From NCBI RefSeq assembly GCF_003259185.1, contig NZ_QGMP01000001.1, positions 2,294,001-2,358,000 of the forward strand: a stretch of 64,000 nt of DNA, in the 5' to 3' direction. The notes under the pieces are model-generated. The model saw only the letters and a list, made by a program, of their open reading frames with translations, did not search any database and had not been told where the DNA came from. Position numbers and translations under genes: made by a program. Within the stretch, counting starts at the first letter, position 1. Each line of letters begins with the position of its first letter. Source of the stretch: Isoalcanivorax indicus. Lineage in GTDB: Bacteria > Pseudomonadota > Gammaproteobacteria > Pseudomonadales > Alcanivoracaceae. Positions 51,903-61,976 of the stretch are shown in pieces.

Positions 51903-54464
51903 ATGACTCTTTCGCCAGCAAGAATGGCGGCGTTGATCTTTTTCAGTGTCACCATGCTATTCACGCAGAGCGCATTCGCAGACACGAAATATGTTCGTGT
52001 CGCCTGGGACAGCGATCCCGCCACCCGCGCCATTGTCGGCTACACGCCAGACGCCGAATTGAGCAATCCCTATATCACCTACGGCCATAATGCCGATGGC
52101 AGCGACTGGATGACGCTGGCCAACCCGGTCGAACGTGTGTTCAAGACCGACCTGCACTCCGGCTTCTATCGCCTGTCTGGCCTGACGCCGGACAGTAATG
52201 TCTACTTCCGGCTGTGTGACGACGCAGGCTGCGGCGATCGTTACTTCTTCCGCACCGCGCCGGACAGTGCACAGCCGATGACCTTTATCAGCGGCGGTGA
52301 CTCGCGCAATAACCGGGCTCCGCGCCAGCAAGGCAACCGCCTGGTGGCCAAGATCCGGCCGCATTTTGTGGCTTTCAGCGGTGACTACACCGACCGCCAT
52401 ACCGTGCAGGAATGGAACGAATGGCTGACCGACTGGGAGCTGACGCTCTCACCCACGGATATCGACGGCGTCGCCTACAAGCAGGTCTACCCGATCATCC
52501 CGACCACCGGCAATCACGAATCCTCTGACTTGTTGTTCATGTGCCGGATCTTCGGCATCGATATCGAGGAAAATGGCGTCTGCTCACTGCGCGACGCCTA
52601 TTATGCCTTCAACATCGGCGGCGACATGCTGCGTCTCTATTCGCTGAGCACCGAGTTCACCGGCAGCTCCTATGCCAACGAACGCGCTGCGCAGTTGGCA
52701 TGGCTCAAGGACGATCTGGCGACGCATCATCAGAACGCCAGCTGGATTATGGCGCAGTACCACATCCCCATGTTCCCGCGCACGGCCAGCAAATCCGGCA
52801 GCCCGGTGTCCCGTGCCTGGTCAGAGATTTTCTATGACTATCGTGTGAACCTGGTGGTGGAATCTGACACCCACCTGGTCAAGTACACCCTGCCGGTGCG
52901 CCCGAACGGTCCCATGGATTACATCCAGGCTGAAGCCGGCATCGTCTATATCGGTGAAGGCGCCTGGGGCGCACCACTGCGCACCGCCAACGTGCATCAC
53001 GACTGGATTCTCGATCAGGGCAGCTTCTCCCACTTCATGGTCAACCAGATCGACGCTGACAAGATCACGGTGCGCACTGCACGCTTTGATGGCGAAGCGG
53101 ACACGGCCATGCTTGAGCACAGCGTGCGCGAAGCTGACCCGTTCGCCTTGCCCGCCGGGCTGAGCCTGTGGGATGCCGCCGGTGTCGGCCACGCCATGAC
53201 CATCACACGCCAGGACACGACACAGCGCAGCCAGGTGCTGGACGTGGACTACGACATTCCCGAACCCGAACCGGATCACTACACCGTGGTAGAACTGGTG
53301 CGCAAGGGCAGCGTCTGGAAGTATCTGGACAATGGGTCCGATCAGGGCATGGACTGGATCGCCCCGGACTTTGACGACAGCAGCTGGGCCGGTGGCGCTG
53401 CACCGTTGGGTTACGGCGGCTATGATGGCGAAACGACCACTGTCGGTTTCGGTCCAGATGACCGGAACAAGTATCCGACCACTTACTTCCGTCACACCTT
53501 TGAAGTGGACGACATCAGCGAATTCTATGGTGTCGATCTGGGCATCATGCGTGACGACGGTGCCGTGGTGTATCTCAATGGTGAGGAAGTCTTCCGCAAC
53601 AACATGCCTTCCGGCGAGATCGACTACCAGACGCTGGCCGCCAGCACCATCAACAAGGATTACACCTACCATACGACCCGCCTTGACCCGGCCCTGTTGA
53701 ATGAAGGCGTCAATGTGTTGGCCGTATCCATTCACCAGGACCGCGTAACCAGTTCCGATATCGTGCTGGACCTGGAAATGGTCGGCAAGATCGAACTGAA
53801 GAATGTCCGCGAGGAAGAACTGATCAGCCGAGGCAGTGTCTGGAAATATCTGGACAACGGCTCCGATCAGGGCTGGGCCTGGACGGAACTCGGCTTTGAT
53901 GACGTCGACTGGTCAGCGGGCCCGGCACTGCTCGGCTACGGCGGCTATGACGGCGAAACCACCATCGTGGGCTTCGGCCCGGACAGCAGCAACAAGTACC
54001 CGACCACCTACTTCCGCCGGACATTCAACGTTGAGGACACCACCGGCCTGATAAGGCTGGATCTGAGCCTGCTGCGTGATGATGGCGCCGTGGTCTACCT
54101 GAACGGTGATGAAATCTACCGCAATAACATGCCGGACGGGATCATTGATTACCTGACACTCGCCGCATCAACCATCGGCAAGGACTACAACTACCACACC
54201 GCCAGCATCGATCCGGCGCTGTTGCGCCAGGGCGAGAACGTGGTCGCCGTGTCGATCCATCAGGACCGTGTCAGCAGTTCGGATATCGTCATGGATATGG
54301 ACCTGATTGCGCTGTTCGAGGACTTTGGCGATGAAGAGGAAGGTCCGGGCACCACACCACCGGGATCAGGCAACGGTGGCAACAGTTCATCCGGCGGTGC
54401 CGCCGGTCTGTTCGCTGGCCTGTTCCTGCTGATGCTCTCCCTGGGTCGTCGCCGACGCGCCTGA
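51903..54464 (+). CDS. Purple-acid-phosphatase-like metallophosphoesterase with GlyGly-CTERM tail
   Basis: 853 residues. Signal peptide 1-26 (FADT). A fibronectin-like N-terminal domain precedes a metallophosphoesterase core with metal motifs GGDSR (131-135), FSGDYTDR (D161), TGNHE (N204-H205) and late ESDTHLVKY. Two nearly identical 175-residue repeats follow (about 462-632 and 637-808), each starting GSVWKYLDNGSDQG. The tail SSSGGAAGLFAGLFLLMLSL-GRRRRA is a classic GlyGly-CTERM signal. ATG 51903 starts the signal peptide. An extracellular phosphatase freed or anchored by rhombosortase is the likely picture. Confidence 0.88.
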   Translation: MTLSPARMAALIFFSVTMLFTQSAFADTKYVRVAWDSDPATRAIVGYTPDAELSNPYITYGHNADGSDWMTLANPVERVFKTDLHSGFYRLSGLTPDSNVYFRLCDDAGCGDRYFFRTAPDSAQPMTFISGGDSRNNRAPRQQGNRLVAKIRPHFVAFSGDYTDRHTVQEWNEWLTDWELTLSPTDIDGVAYKQVYPIIPTTGNHESSDLLFMCRIFGIDIEENGVCSLRDAYYAFNIGGDMLRLYSLSTEFTGSSYANERAAQLAWLKDDLATHHQNASWIMAQYHIPMFPRTASKSGSPVSRAWSEIFYDYRVNLVVESDTHLVKYTLPVRPNGPMDYIQAEAGIVYIGEGAWGAPLRTANVHHDWILDQGSFSHFMVNQIDADKITVRTARFDGEADTAMLEHSVREADPFALPAGLSLWDAAGVGHAMTITRQDTTQRSQVLDVDYDIPEPEPDHYTVVELVRKGSVWKYLDNGSDQGMDWIAPDFDDSSWAGGAAPLGYGGYDGETTTVGFGPDDRNKYPTTYFRHTFEVDDISEFYGVDLGIMRDDGAVVYLNGEEVFRNNMPSGEIDYQTLAASTINKDYTYHTTRLDPALLNEGVNVLAVSIHQDRVTSSDIVLDLEMVGKIELKNVREEELISRGSVWKYLDNGSDQGWAWTELGFDDVDWSAGPALLGYGGYDGETTIVGFGPDSSNKYPTTYFRRTFNVEDTTGLIRLDLSLLRDDGAVVYLNGDEIYRNNMPDGIIDYLTLAASTIGKDYNYHTASIDPALLRQGENVVAVSIHQDRVSSSDIVMDMDLIALFEDFGDEEEGPGTTPPGSGNGGNSSSGGAAGLFAGLFLLMLSLGRRRRA
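53286..54324 (+). repeat. Two tandem intragenic repeats, period 525 bp
   Basis: Unit A (53286-53799) and unit B (53811-54324) encode about 170 residues each with the same landmarks in order: GSVWKYLDNGSDQG, LGYGGYDGETT, GFGP, NKYPTTYFR, DDGAVVYLNG, RNNMP, VAVSIHQDR. Offset is 525 bp (175 codons). This is a recent domain duplication inside the phosphatase gene; the units resemble galactose-binding-like beta sandwiches. Confidence 0.85.
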
Positions 54465-54549
54465 ACCAGACCGCTGGCCGCCCGTCCGGGTGGCCAGCAT
54501 CTTATCCCCCTCTGGACATCGACCCGACAACTCCGTTTACACTCGGGTC

Positions 54550-54861
54550 ATGAAATACATCTTTGAAGTCCATATCCGCGATGGCTACCGTGCCGAGGAT
54601 TATGCCGAAGCCTGGGTCCGCGCCAGCGAACTGATCCAGCAGGCCCCCGGCGCGCGCGGCACTACGCTGCACCGCAAGATCGGCGATCCGAAGGTGCTGA
54701 TCGCGATTGCCTACTGGGACAGCAAAGCCGACCGCGATGCCATGGAAGCCAAAGACAATCCGGCCGTGACCGAGATCATCCGCAGCGCTTCGCATGTATG
54801 CGACATTCGACTGATCGGGGAAGTTGAAGAACCCGAGTGGGTCGTTGACCCACCCGGTTGA
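54550..54861 (+). CDS. Antibiotic-biosynthesis-monooxygenase-like dimeric alpha/beta-barrel protein
   Basis: 103 residues. Ferredoxin-like fold of the ABM/dimeric alpha-beta barrel type: MKYIFEVHIRDG, a helix with AWVRASELIQQAPGARGTTL, strand PKVLIAIAYWDSKADRDAM. No catalytic residues can be named. It ends 6 bp before the convergent prfC gene. Confidence 0.7.
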   Translation: MKYIFEVHIRDGYRAEDYAEAWVRASELIQQAPGARGTTLHRKIGDPKVLIAIAYWDSKADRDAMEAKDNPAVTEIIRSASHVCDIRLIGEVEEPEWVVDPPG

Positions 54862-54867
54862 TGCGGA

Positions 54868-56448
54868 TCAGATCTCCCGCGTTTCGCGGAAACGGATCTC
54901 GGGATGTCGCTCGGTGGCCAGTTGCAGGTTGACCCGCGTAGGTGCCAGATAGGTCAGGTGCCCGGCGCCGTCAATGGCCAGGTTGTCATAGGCCTTGTCG
55001 CGGAATTTCTCCAACTCGCGCTCGTTATCCGCTTCCGTCCAGCGGGCGGTCGCTACGGAAATGGCGTCGTAGGCGCACTCCACCCCGTATTCATGCTTGA
55101 GCCGATGCGCCACCACGTCGAACTGGAGCATCCCGACAGCGCCCAGAATCACATCGTTGTTGCGCAGCGGGAAAAACACCTGCGTAGCGCCCTCTTCCGC
55201 CAGCTGGGTCAGGCCCTTGTGCAACTGCTTGCTCTTGAGGGGGTCACGCAGCACCACACGGCGGAACAGCTCCGGCGCGAAGTGCGGAATGCCGGTGAAC
55301 TGAAGCTGCTCGCCCTCGGTAAAGGTATCACCGATCTGGATGGTACCGTGGTTATGCAAACCGATGATGTCACCGGCGAAGGCCTCTTCCACGTTCTCGC
55401 GCTCACCGGCCAGGAACGTCAGCGCATCTGCCAGGCGCACATCCTTGCCGGTGCGGCACTGTTTCAACTTGATGCCTTTCTGATACTTGCCGGAGCAGAT
55501 ACGCAGGAAGGCAATACGGTCGCGGTGACGCGGGTCCATGTTGGCCTGGATCTTGAACACGAAGCCGGTAAATTTATCTTCGGTGGCGGCCACCTCACGC
55601 TCATTGGCATGGCGCGGCAGCGGCGGCGGCGCCCACTCCACCAGGCCATCGAGCATATGGTCCACACCGAAGTTGCCCAGCGCGGTGCCAAAGAACACCG
55701 GTGTCAATTTGCCCTGCAGGAAACGCTCGAGATTGAATTCGTGGCTGGCGCCCTGCACCAGCTCCAGGGTGTCGCGCAGCTCCTGCGCATAATCGGCGCC
55801 CACCGCCGCATCCAGCTCCGGATTGTGCAGTCCTTCGATGGCCCGCACGTCCTGGATGGTATGCCCCTGCCCGGTCTTGTAGAGCACGGTCACATCCTTG
55901 AGCAGGTTGTAGACGCCCTTGAAGCTCTTGCCCATGCCGATGGGCCAGGTCACCGGGGCGCACTCGATCTTCAGTACGTCCTCGATTTCATCCAGCACTT
56001 CGATGGGCTCGCGCACGTCGCGATCCAGCTTGTTGATGAAGGTGAGAATCGGCGTATCGCGCAGGCGGCAGACTTCCATCAGCTTGATGGTGCGCTCTTC
56101 CACGCCCTTGGCGCAGTCGATCACCATCAGCGCCGAGTCCACCGCGGTCAGGGTGCGATAGGTATCTTCAGAGAAATCAGCATGCCCGGGCGTATCCAGC
56201 AGGTTGACCATGGCATGCCGGTAGGGAAACTGCATCACCGAGGTGGTCACCGAAATGCCCCGCTCCTTTTCCATCTCCATCCAGTCGGAGGTGGCATGGC
56301 GGCCGGACTTCTTGCCTTTCACCGTACCCGCCATCTGGATCTGGTTGCCGTACAGCAGCAGCTTTTCAGTGATGGTGGTCTTACCGGCATCCGGGTGCGA
56401 GATGATCGCGAAGGTGCGGCGTTTGCGGATTTCGTCGAGCGGATTCAT
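54868..56448 (-). CDS. prfC: Peptide chain release factor 3
   Basis: 526 residues. GTPase that recycles RF1/RF2 from the ribosome. G motifs: SHPDAGKTT (G1), [12 protein letters not shown] (G3) and NKLDRD (G4). The domain order and length agree with E. coli RF3 (529). ATG 56448 directly precedes [17 protein letters not shown], the usual start. rimI and a holD-like gene lie upstream on the same strand. Confidence 0.97.
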   Translation of the reverse strand: MNPLDEIRKRRTFAIISHPDAGKTTITEKLLLYGNQIQMAGTVKGKKSGRHATSDWMEMEKERGISVTTSVMQFPYRHAMVNLLDTPGHADFSEDTYRTLTAVDSALMVIDCAKGVEERTIKLMEVCRLRDTPILTFINKLDRDVREPIEVLDEIEDVLKIECAPVTWPIGMGKSFKGVYNLLKDVTVLYKTGQGHTIQDVRAIEGLHNPELDAAVGADYAQELRDTLELVQGASHEFNLERFLQGKLTPVFFGTALGNFGVDHMLDGLVEWAPPPLPRHANEREVAATEDKFTGFVFKIQANMDPRHRDRIAFLRICSGKYQKGIKLKQCRTGKDVRLADALTFLAGERENVEEAFAGDIIGLHNHGTIQIGDTFTEGEQLQFTGIPHFAPELFRRVVLRDPLKSKQLHKGLTQLAEEGATQVFFPLRNNDVILGAVGMLQFDVVAHRLKHEYGVECAYDAISVATARWTEADNERELEKFRDKAYDNLAIDGAGHLTYLAPTRVNLQLATERHPEIRFRETREI

Positions 56449-56508
56449 GACACGGCCTTGTTCGAGTGCGGCGCGCAGTATAGCAGCGGTGCCGGGGTCC
56501 GGCACGGG

Positions 56509-56991
56509 TCAGAGATGGCGCAGCATCAACAGGGCATCCTCGTGGCCCGTCGCCGTGCGGTAGTAGGCCTTGCGGTGCCCCGACAGGACAAAGCCGAGCC
56601 GCTCGTACAGCGCGCGGGCACCCCGGTTGCTGTCGCGCACCTCCAGGTAGAGTACGCTGAAGTCCTCGGCGGCAAGCGCTGTCATGGTCTGCTGCAGCAG
56701 CGCTGCAGCGATACCGCGCCGTTGCCAGTCCGGGTGCACGGCAACATTCAGCAGATGCGCTTCATCCAGCACGGTGTGGATCACCTGGAAGGCCACCAGC
56801 ACCGGCCTGCGCGCCTCCCCGCAGCCGACCTCGGCCTCCACCGCCGTGGCGCGATACCCGCTGCGAAAGCAATCACGAAAGACCTCGGCGCTCCACGGCG
56901 TCGGCTGACCCGCCGCCTCGATGGGCAGCAGGGCGGGGATATCATCGGGTTGCAGCGCGCGCACCCGGAAGCCGGGTAACAACTCAGGCAT
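56509..56991 (-). CDS. rimI: Ribosomal-protein S18 alanine N-acetyltransferase
   Basis: 160 residues, GNAT fold. Acetyl-CoA motif VAVHPDWQRRGIAAALLQQ and RGARALYERLGF are those of RimI. The N-terminal half, PTPWSAEVFRDCF, also fits. It overlaps the upstream holD-like gene by 8 bp, the same order as in pseudomonads, so the assignment is supported by synteny. Confidence 0.9.
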   Translation of the reverse strand: MPELLPGFRVRALQPDDIPALLPIEAAGQPTPWSAEVFRDCFRSGYRATAVEAEVGCGEARRPVLVAFQVIHTVLDEAHLLNVAVHPDWQRRGIAAALLQQTMTALAAEDFSVLYLEVRDSNRGARALYERLGFVLSGHRKAYYRTATGHEDALLMLRHL

Positions 56992-57775
56992 GCAGGCCCG
57001 CCTGAACCATGGCGTGCCAACTGCGGCGCTTGTGGGTGCCCGGGTCGTCCAGCATTTCAGCCAGGCTGCTGATCGCCAGCCAACCTGCCTGGTCGCCCTC
57101 GCCCATGATGAAACGCTGCGGCAGGATCAGCCTGGCGGTGTCCTCGCTGGCACACAGCAACACGCGGCGCGCACTGCCGGAACGCGTCAACCCTTGCAGA
57201 AAGGCCCCCAGGGCCAGGCCCGCATCATCCGGTGTGATGTGCTGACCGTCCGGCGGACACAGAAAACGACGCGGCTGCCCCGGCCCGACCTGCCAGACAC
57301 GCAACAGGTTGGCCAACAACCCCTGTGCGGCGCGCCCCAGCTCCGGTGCATCCGCATCCTCCTGCTCCACCACCACCCAGACGTTGGGCGTGGCGTAAGC
57401 CTGCAAGGTAAAGCGCGGCCCCCTGGCCACCGCAGCCCGCGGCGCCTGCGGTGCAGGTTCCGGGCGCGGCGCGCTGGCCCGCGCCGGTGCCGTCAACGCC
57501 TCGGAAGCCTGGCGCAACACGGCGCCCCCCGCCTCCGGGCCGGCCCCCGCCCCGGCTGCAGAGGGCGACTCGCCCGCTCCAGCCCCGGGCGAGGCCTGAC
57601 GCTCGGGCGGCAAGGGGTTCCTGGCCTGGGCCCGCCCCTGTGCAGGAGCCGGCGCAGGCTGCCCGAGCCAGACCGGCGCTGCGGCACCCGGCAACGGCGC
57701 ACGCGCCACCCAGGGCGTCAGGCCCATGGCCTTCAGCCAGGCCTGGCGTTGTTGTTCGCGCGTGACAGGAGTCAT
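56984..57775 (-). CDS. holD: HolD-like DNA polymerase III psi subunit with long linker
   Basis: 263 residues. The N-terminal REQQRQAWLKAMGLTPWVAR resembles the clamp-loader-binding peptide of psi (a bulky GLTxW core). A Pro/Ala/Gly-rich, probably disordered segment follows at about 35-115. The C-terminal half has a psi-like alpha/beta fold (LLANLLRVWQVGP, RVLLCASEDTARLILP). It is followed by rimI with an 8-bp overlap, the order seen in other gammaproteobacteria. E. coli psi is about 137 residues, so the linker is exceptional. Assignment is by synteny and N-terminal motif. Confidence 0.6.
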   Translation of the reverse strand: MTPVTREQQRQAWLKAMGLTPWVARAPLPGAAAPVWLGQPAPAPAQGRAQARNPLPPERQASPGAGAGESPSAAGAGAGPEAGGAVLRQASEALTAPARASAPRPEPAPQAPRAAVARGPRFTLQAYATPNVWVVVEQEDADAPELGRAAQGLLANLLRVWQVGPGQPRRFLCPPDGQHITPDDAGLALGAFLQGLTRSGSARRVLLCASEDTARLILPQRFIMGEGDQAGWLAISSLAEMLDDPGTHKRRSWHAMVQAGLHA

Positions 57776-57807
57776 AGTCGGTACCCGGAAAACGGATCGA
57801 CAGTCTA

Positions 57808-58431
57808 TCAGACTGAACGCCGGCCCAGCAGGCCTGCCCCTGAAGCCAGCAACACGCCGGACACCGCACCGTAGAGGTGGGCATTCACATAGACGCTACC
57901 GTCGATCCAGCCTTGCAGATAGTTCACGTCATAGCCGGGCAGTTGCTCGTAGATCAGCCGCCCGGCCAGCAGGGCCAGCACCAGGGCATGAATCCAGGGG
58001 TGCTGGCGAAAACCCAGCAGCAAGGCCATCACCAGCCAGCCGTGCAGGGCGCCGGACAGGCCAACATAAGTACCGGGCGTCTGATCCACGACCAGCATCA
58101 CCAGGCTGATAAACAGTGGCGAAAAGACCAGCCAGGCCAGGAAGCGCTCGCGGCTGTACACGTCGGGAAAGAAGTAGGCACACAGCACGAAGCCCCCCAG
58201 GTTCATCGCCAGATGCCACAGGTTCAGGTGCACCAGATGGGCGCTCCAGAGCCGCCAGAGCTGGCCGCCCAGAATGGCCTCGCCTTCGTAATTCAGCCAC
58301 GGATTGACCCAGCCATGCAGCAGGCCCAGCACCGCCAGCAACGCCACGAACCCCACCAGCCAGGGCCACAGCGCCGGATCACGGGTGAGCAGGACGGGCG
58401 TTTTGTTGGAGGCAGACATGCACGGAATCAT
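57808..58431 (-). CDS. rrtA: Rhombosortase (rhomboid-family GlyGly-CTERM sorting protease)
   Basis: 207 residues with about six transmembrane helices. Catalytic S126 sits in YVGLSGALHGW and H185 in NAHLYGAVSG, the rhombosortase variants of the rhomboid dyad. HLVHLNLWHLAMNLGG supplies the conserved His/Asn loop. Rhombosortases cut proteins bearing C-terminal GlyGly-CTERM tails; three such proteins are in this window (355-2148, 2876-3967, 51903-54464). Start at 58431 is tentative; ATG 58419 is an alternative. It lies downstream of the groEL terminator. Confidence 0.85.
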   Translation of the reverse strand: MIPCMSASNKTPVLLTRDPALWPWLVGFVALLAVLGLLHGWVNPWLNYEGEAILGGQLWRLWSAHLVHLNLWHLAMNLGGFVLCAYFFPDVYSRERFLAWLVFSPLFISLVMLVVDQTPGTYVGLSGALHGWLVMALLLGFRQHPWIHALVLALLAGRLIYEQLPGYDVNYLQGWIDGSVYVNAHLYGAVSGVLLASGAGLLGRRSV

Positions 58432-58471
58432 CGAATCGGGAGAGTTTGCGAGCCTACCATAAACCTGCCAT

Positions 58472-58505
58472 AAAAAAGGCCCCGCATTGCTGCGGGGCCT
58501 TTTTC
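58472..58505. terminator. Rho-independent terminator downstream of groEL
   Basis: AGGCCCCGCA-TTGC-TGCGGGGCCT is a perfect 10-bp stem with an A-run on the left and T-run on the right, so it works in both directions. On the minus strand it ends groESL, 24 bp past the groEL stop. Confidence 0.92.
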
Positions 58506-58528
58506 AGATCGCCTGAGCGAGGAACGGC

Positions 58529-60187
<1,659 letters not shown>

Positions 60188-60218
60188 TCAATTCGGTTCA
60201 GGGTCAGGTCCGGGAGCC

Positions 60219-60509
60219 TCAGGCTTCCACGACCGCCAGAATTTCGTTCTCGCTCATTACCAGCAGTTCTTCGCCGTCGAGCTTGACGGTGCTACCGGCG
60301 TACTGACCGAAAATCACCTGATCACCTACCTTGACGTCCAGCGGGCGGACGTCGCCGCTTTCGGTGATCTTGCCGTTGCCGACAGCCAGCACTTCGCCAC
60401 GGGCCGGCTTTTCGGCCGCAGATCCGGGCAGCACGATACCGCCAGCGCTCTTGGTTTCTTCTTCAGCGCGGCGGACCACGACGCGATCATGCAAAGGACG
60501 GATTTTCAT
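60219..60509 (-). CDS. groES: Co-chaperonin GroES (10 kDa)
   Basis: 96 residues. Heptameric lid of Gro[16 protein letters not shown] start, mobile loop [14 protein letters not shown] and closing [10 protein letters not shown] are canonical. ATG 60509 follows AGGAGATACGAGG. A CIRCE element lies 83 bp upstream of the start. Confidence 0.98.
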   Translation of the reverse strand: MKIRPLHDRVVVRRAEEETKSAGGIVLPGSAAEKPARGEVLAVGNGKITESGDVRPLDVKVGDQVIFGQYAGSTVKLDGEELLVMSENEILAVVEA

Positions 60510-60591
60510 TGCCTCGTATCTCCTGTTGAGGTTCAGCAATTTATTGAACTGGGTGCCCGTCGCCGGGTTTGGCACTCGGCGCCGGGCAGTG

Positions 60592-60618
60592 TTAGCACTC
60601 TCGGCTTGTGAGTGCCAA
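60592..60618 (-). promoter_or_regulatory. CIRCE operator for HrcA upstream of groES
   Basis: TTAGCACTC-N9-GAGTGCCAA, one mismatch from the CIRCE consensus (TTAGCACTC-N9-GAGTGCTAA). It is placed 83-109 bp before groES, where HrcA repression would control heat induction. The remaining bases to 60802 hold the start region of the divergent SDR gene and nothing else I can name. Confidence 0.92.
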
Positions 60619-60802
60619 TCATAATTCCCGGCCTCGCAGAGTCAAGAGCCAGGGGCCGGTCACTCTGCGGGCCTGCGGCGGGAGTTGGGGGCGGCCTGCC
60701 CCGGTTTCAAGGGGCGGGCTGCTTCCGGTCATTGCGGGCAAACCGTGCCGGGGCAATAATGCCGACCTTGTCTAAACACCCTGTATAAGCTCGGGAGCTG
60801 TC

Positions 60803-61561
60803 ATGAACCTGAAAGACAAAGTTGTAGTCGTTACCGGCGCAGGCCGTGGCCTGGGCCGTGGCATTGCCACCCTGCTGGCGGGCAAGGGCGCGAAGATCGC
60901 CTGTGTCGACCTGAACCAGGATGATCTCAGCGAGACGGTCAGCCAGTGCCAGGCCGCCGGCGGCGATGGCAAGGCCTATCTGGTCAATGTCGCCCGCGAA
61001 GACGAGGTGGTGAAGCTGTTTGATGACGTGGTGGCGGACTTCGGCAGCCTGCACGGTGTGGTCAACAATGCGGGCATCACCCGCGACGGCCTGCTGGTGA
61101 AGGCCAAGGATGGCGAGATCACCACCATGAGCTTGCAGCAGTGGCAGGCGGTCATCGACGTGAACCTGACCGGCGTCTTCCTGTGCGGCCGTGAAGCTGC
61201 GGCACGCATGATCAAGCTGGGCGTGGAGGAAGGCGTGATCGTCAACATTTCCTCGCTGGCCCGTCAGGGCAGCTTTGGCCAGACCAACTACTCGGCCGCC
61301 AAGGCGGGCGTGGCCGCCATGGCCGAATCCTGGGCCAAGGAGCTGGCGCGCTACAACATCCGCACCGGCGCGGTGGCGCCCGGCACCATCAATACCGACA
61401 TGATCGCCGCGATGAAACCGGAAGCCCGCGACCGTCTGATCGGCGCGGTGCCGCTGAAGCGTCTGGGTGAGCCGGAGCATATCGCCATGTCCGTGGCGTT
61501 CATCTTCGAGAACAGCTACTTCACCGGCCGTTGCATCGACACCGACGGCGGGCTGCGCTGA
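60803..61561 (+). CDS. FabG-like short-chain dehydrogenase
   Basis: 252 residues. Cofactor motif TGAGRGLGRG, NNAG in VVNNAGITRDG, S in NISSLARQG and YSAAK with catalytic Tyr and Lys. D36 at the end of beta 2 (VDLNQDD) suggests NAD(H) rather than NADP(H). A ketoacyl reductase or hydroxyacyl dehydrogenase role is likely but no ACP or PHA gene is near. It is followed 10 bp later by the alkyltransferase-like gene. Confidence 0.87.
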   Translation: MNLKDKVVVVTGAGRGLGRGIATLLAGKGAKIACVDLNQDDLSETVSQCQAAGGDGKAYLVNVAREDEVVKLFDDVVADFGSLHGVVNNAGITRDGLLVKAKDGEITTMSLQQWQAVIDVNLTGVFLCGREAAARMIKLGVEEGVIVNISSLARQGSFGQTNYSAAKAGVAAMAESWAKELARYNIRTGAVAPGTINTDMIAAMKPEARDRLIGAVPLKRLGEPEHIAMSVAFIFENSYFTGRCIDTDGGLR

Positions 61562-61571
61562 GCAGGCCACC

Positions 61572-61883
61572 ATGGTCGCCGTCACCGACCCGGAATCGGA
61601 ATTTGCCCGTGCCGTCTGGCTGATTGTCGGATCGATTCCGCCGGGCCGGGTCTGCGCCTATGGCCAGGTGGCGGCGCTGGCGGGTTATCCCCGCCATGCC
61701 CGCCATGTCGGCAAGCTCATGGGGCGCCTGCCCGCTGGCTCCAGCCTGCCCTGGTTTCGCGTGGTCCGGGCCGATGGCCGTCTGGCGGTCGGGGCGCGGC
61801 AACAGCAGCACCTGGAAAACGAAGGCGTGCAGATCACCGGCGGCCGCGTCAGCCTGCGTCGCTATGGCTGGCCGGACGGCTAG
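61572..61883 (+). CDS. Alkyltransferase-like protein (ATL, MGMT family)
   Basis: 103 residues. Shares the DNA-binding domain of O6-alkylguanine transferases (SIPPGRVCAYGQVAALAG, RHVGKLMGRLP) but the active site PCHR reads PWFR, with Trp for the acceptor Cys and Phe for the His. ATL proteins bind O6-alkylguanine and flag it for nucleotide excision repair rather than removing the alkyl group. ATG 61572 is only 10 bp after the SDR stop. Confidence 0.88.
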   Translation: MVAVTDPESEFARAVWLIVGSIPPGRVCAYGQVAALAGYPRHARHVGKLMGRLPAGSSLPWFRVVRADGRLAVGARQQQHLENEGVQITGGRVSLRRYGWPDG

Positions 61884-61976
61884 CCGTGAAGACCTACTGA
61901 AGGCATACTGGATTTTTCGTCCGGCCACGCTGTCGGATCTGTTCGACTTGCCCTGACCAGGACGCCACCGCGCCCC

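Noticed and set aside
54904..56979. Very long open frame (691 codons) on the plus strand opposite prfC and rimI
   Set aside because: It is antisense to two clearly conserved genes; its sequence shows no domain and follows from the high GC and codon bias of the real strand.
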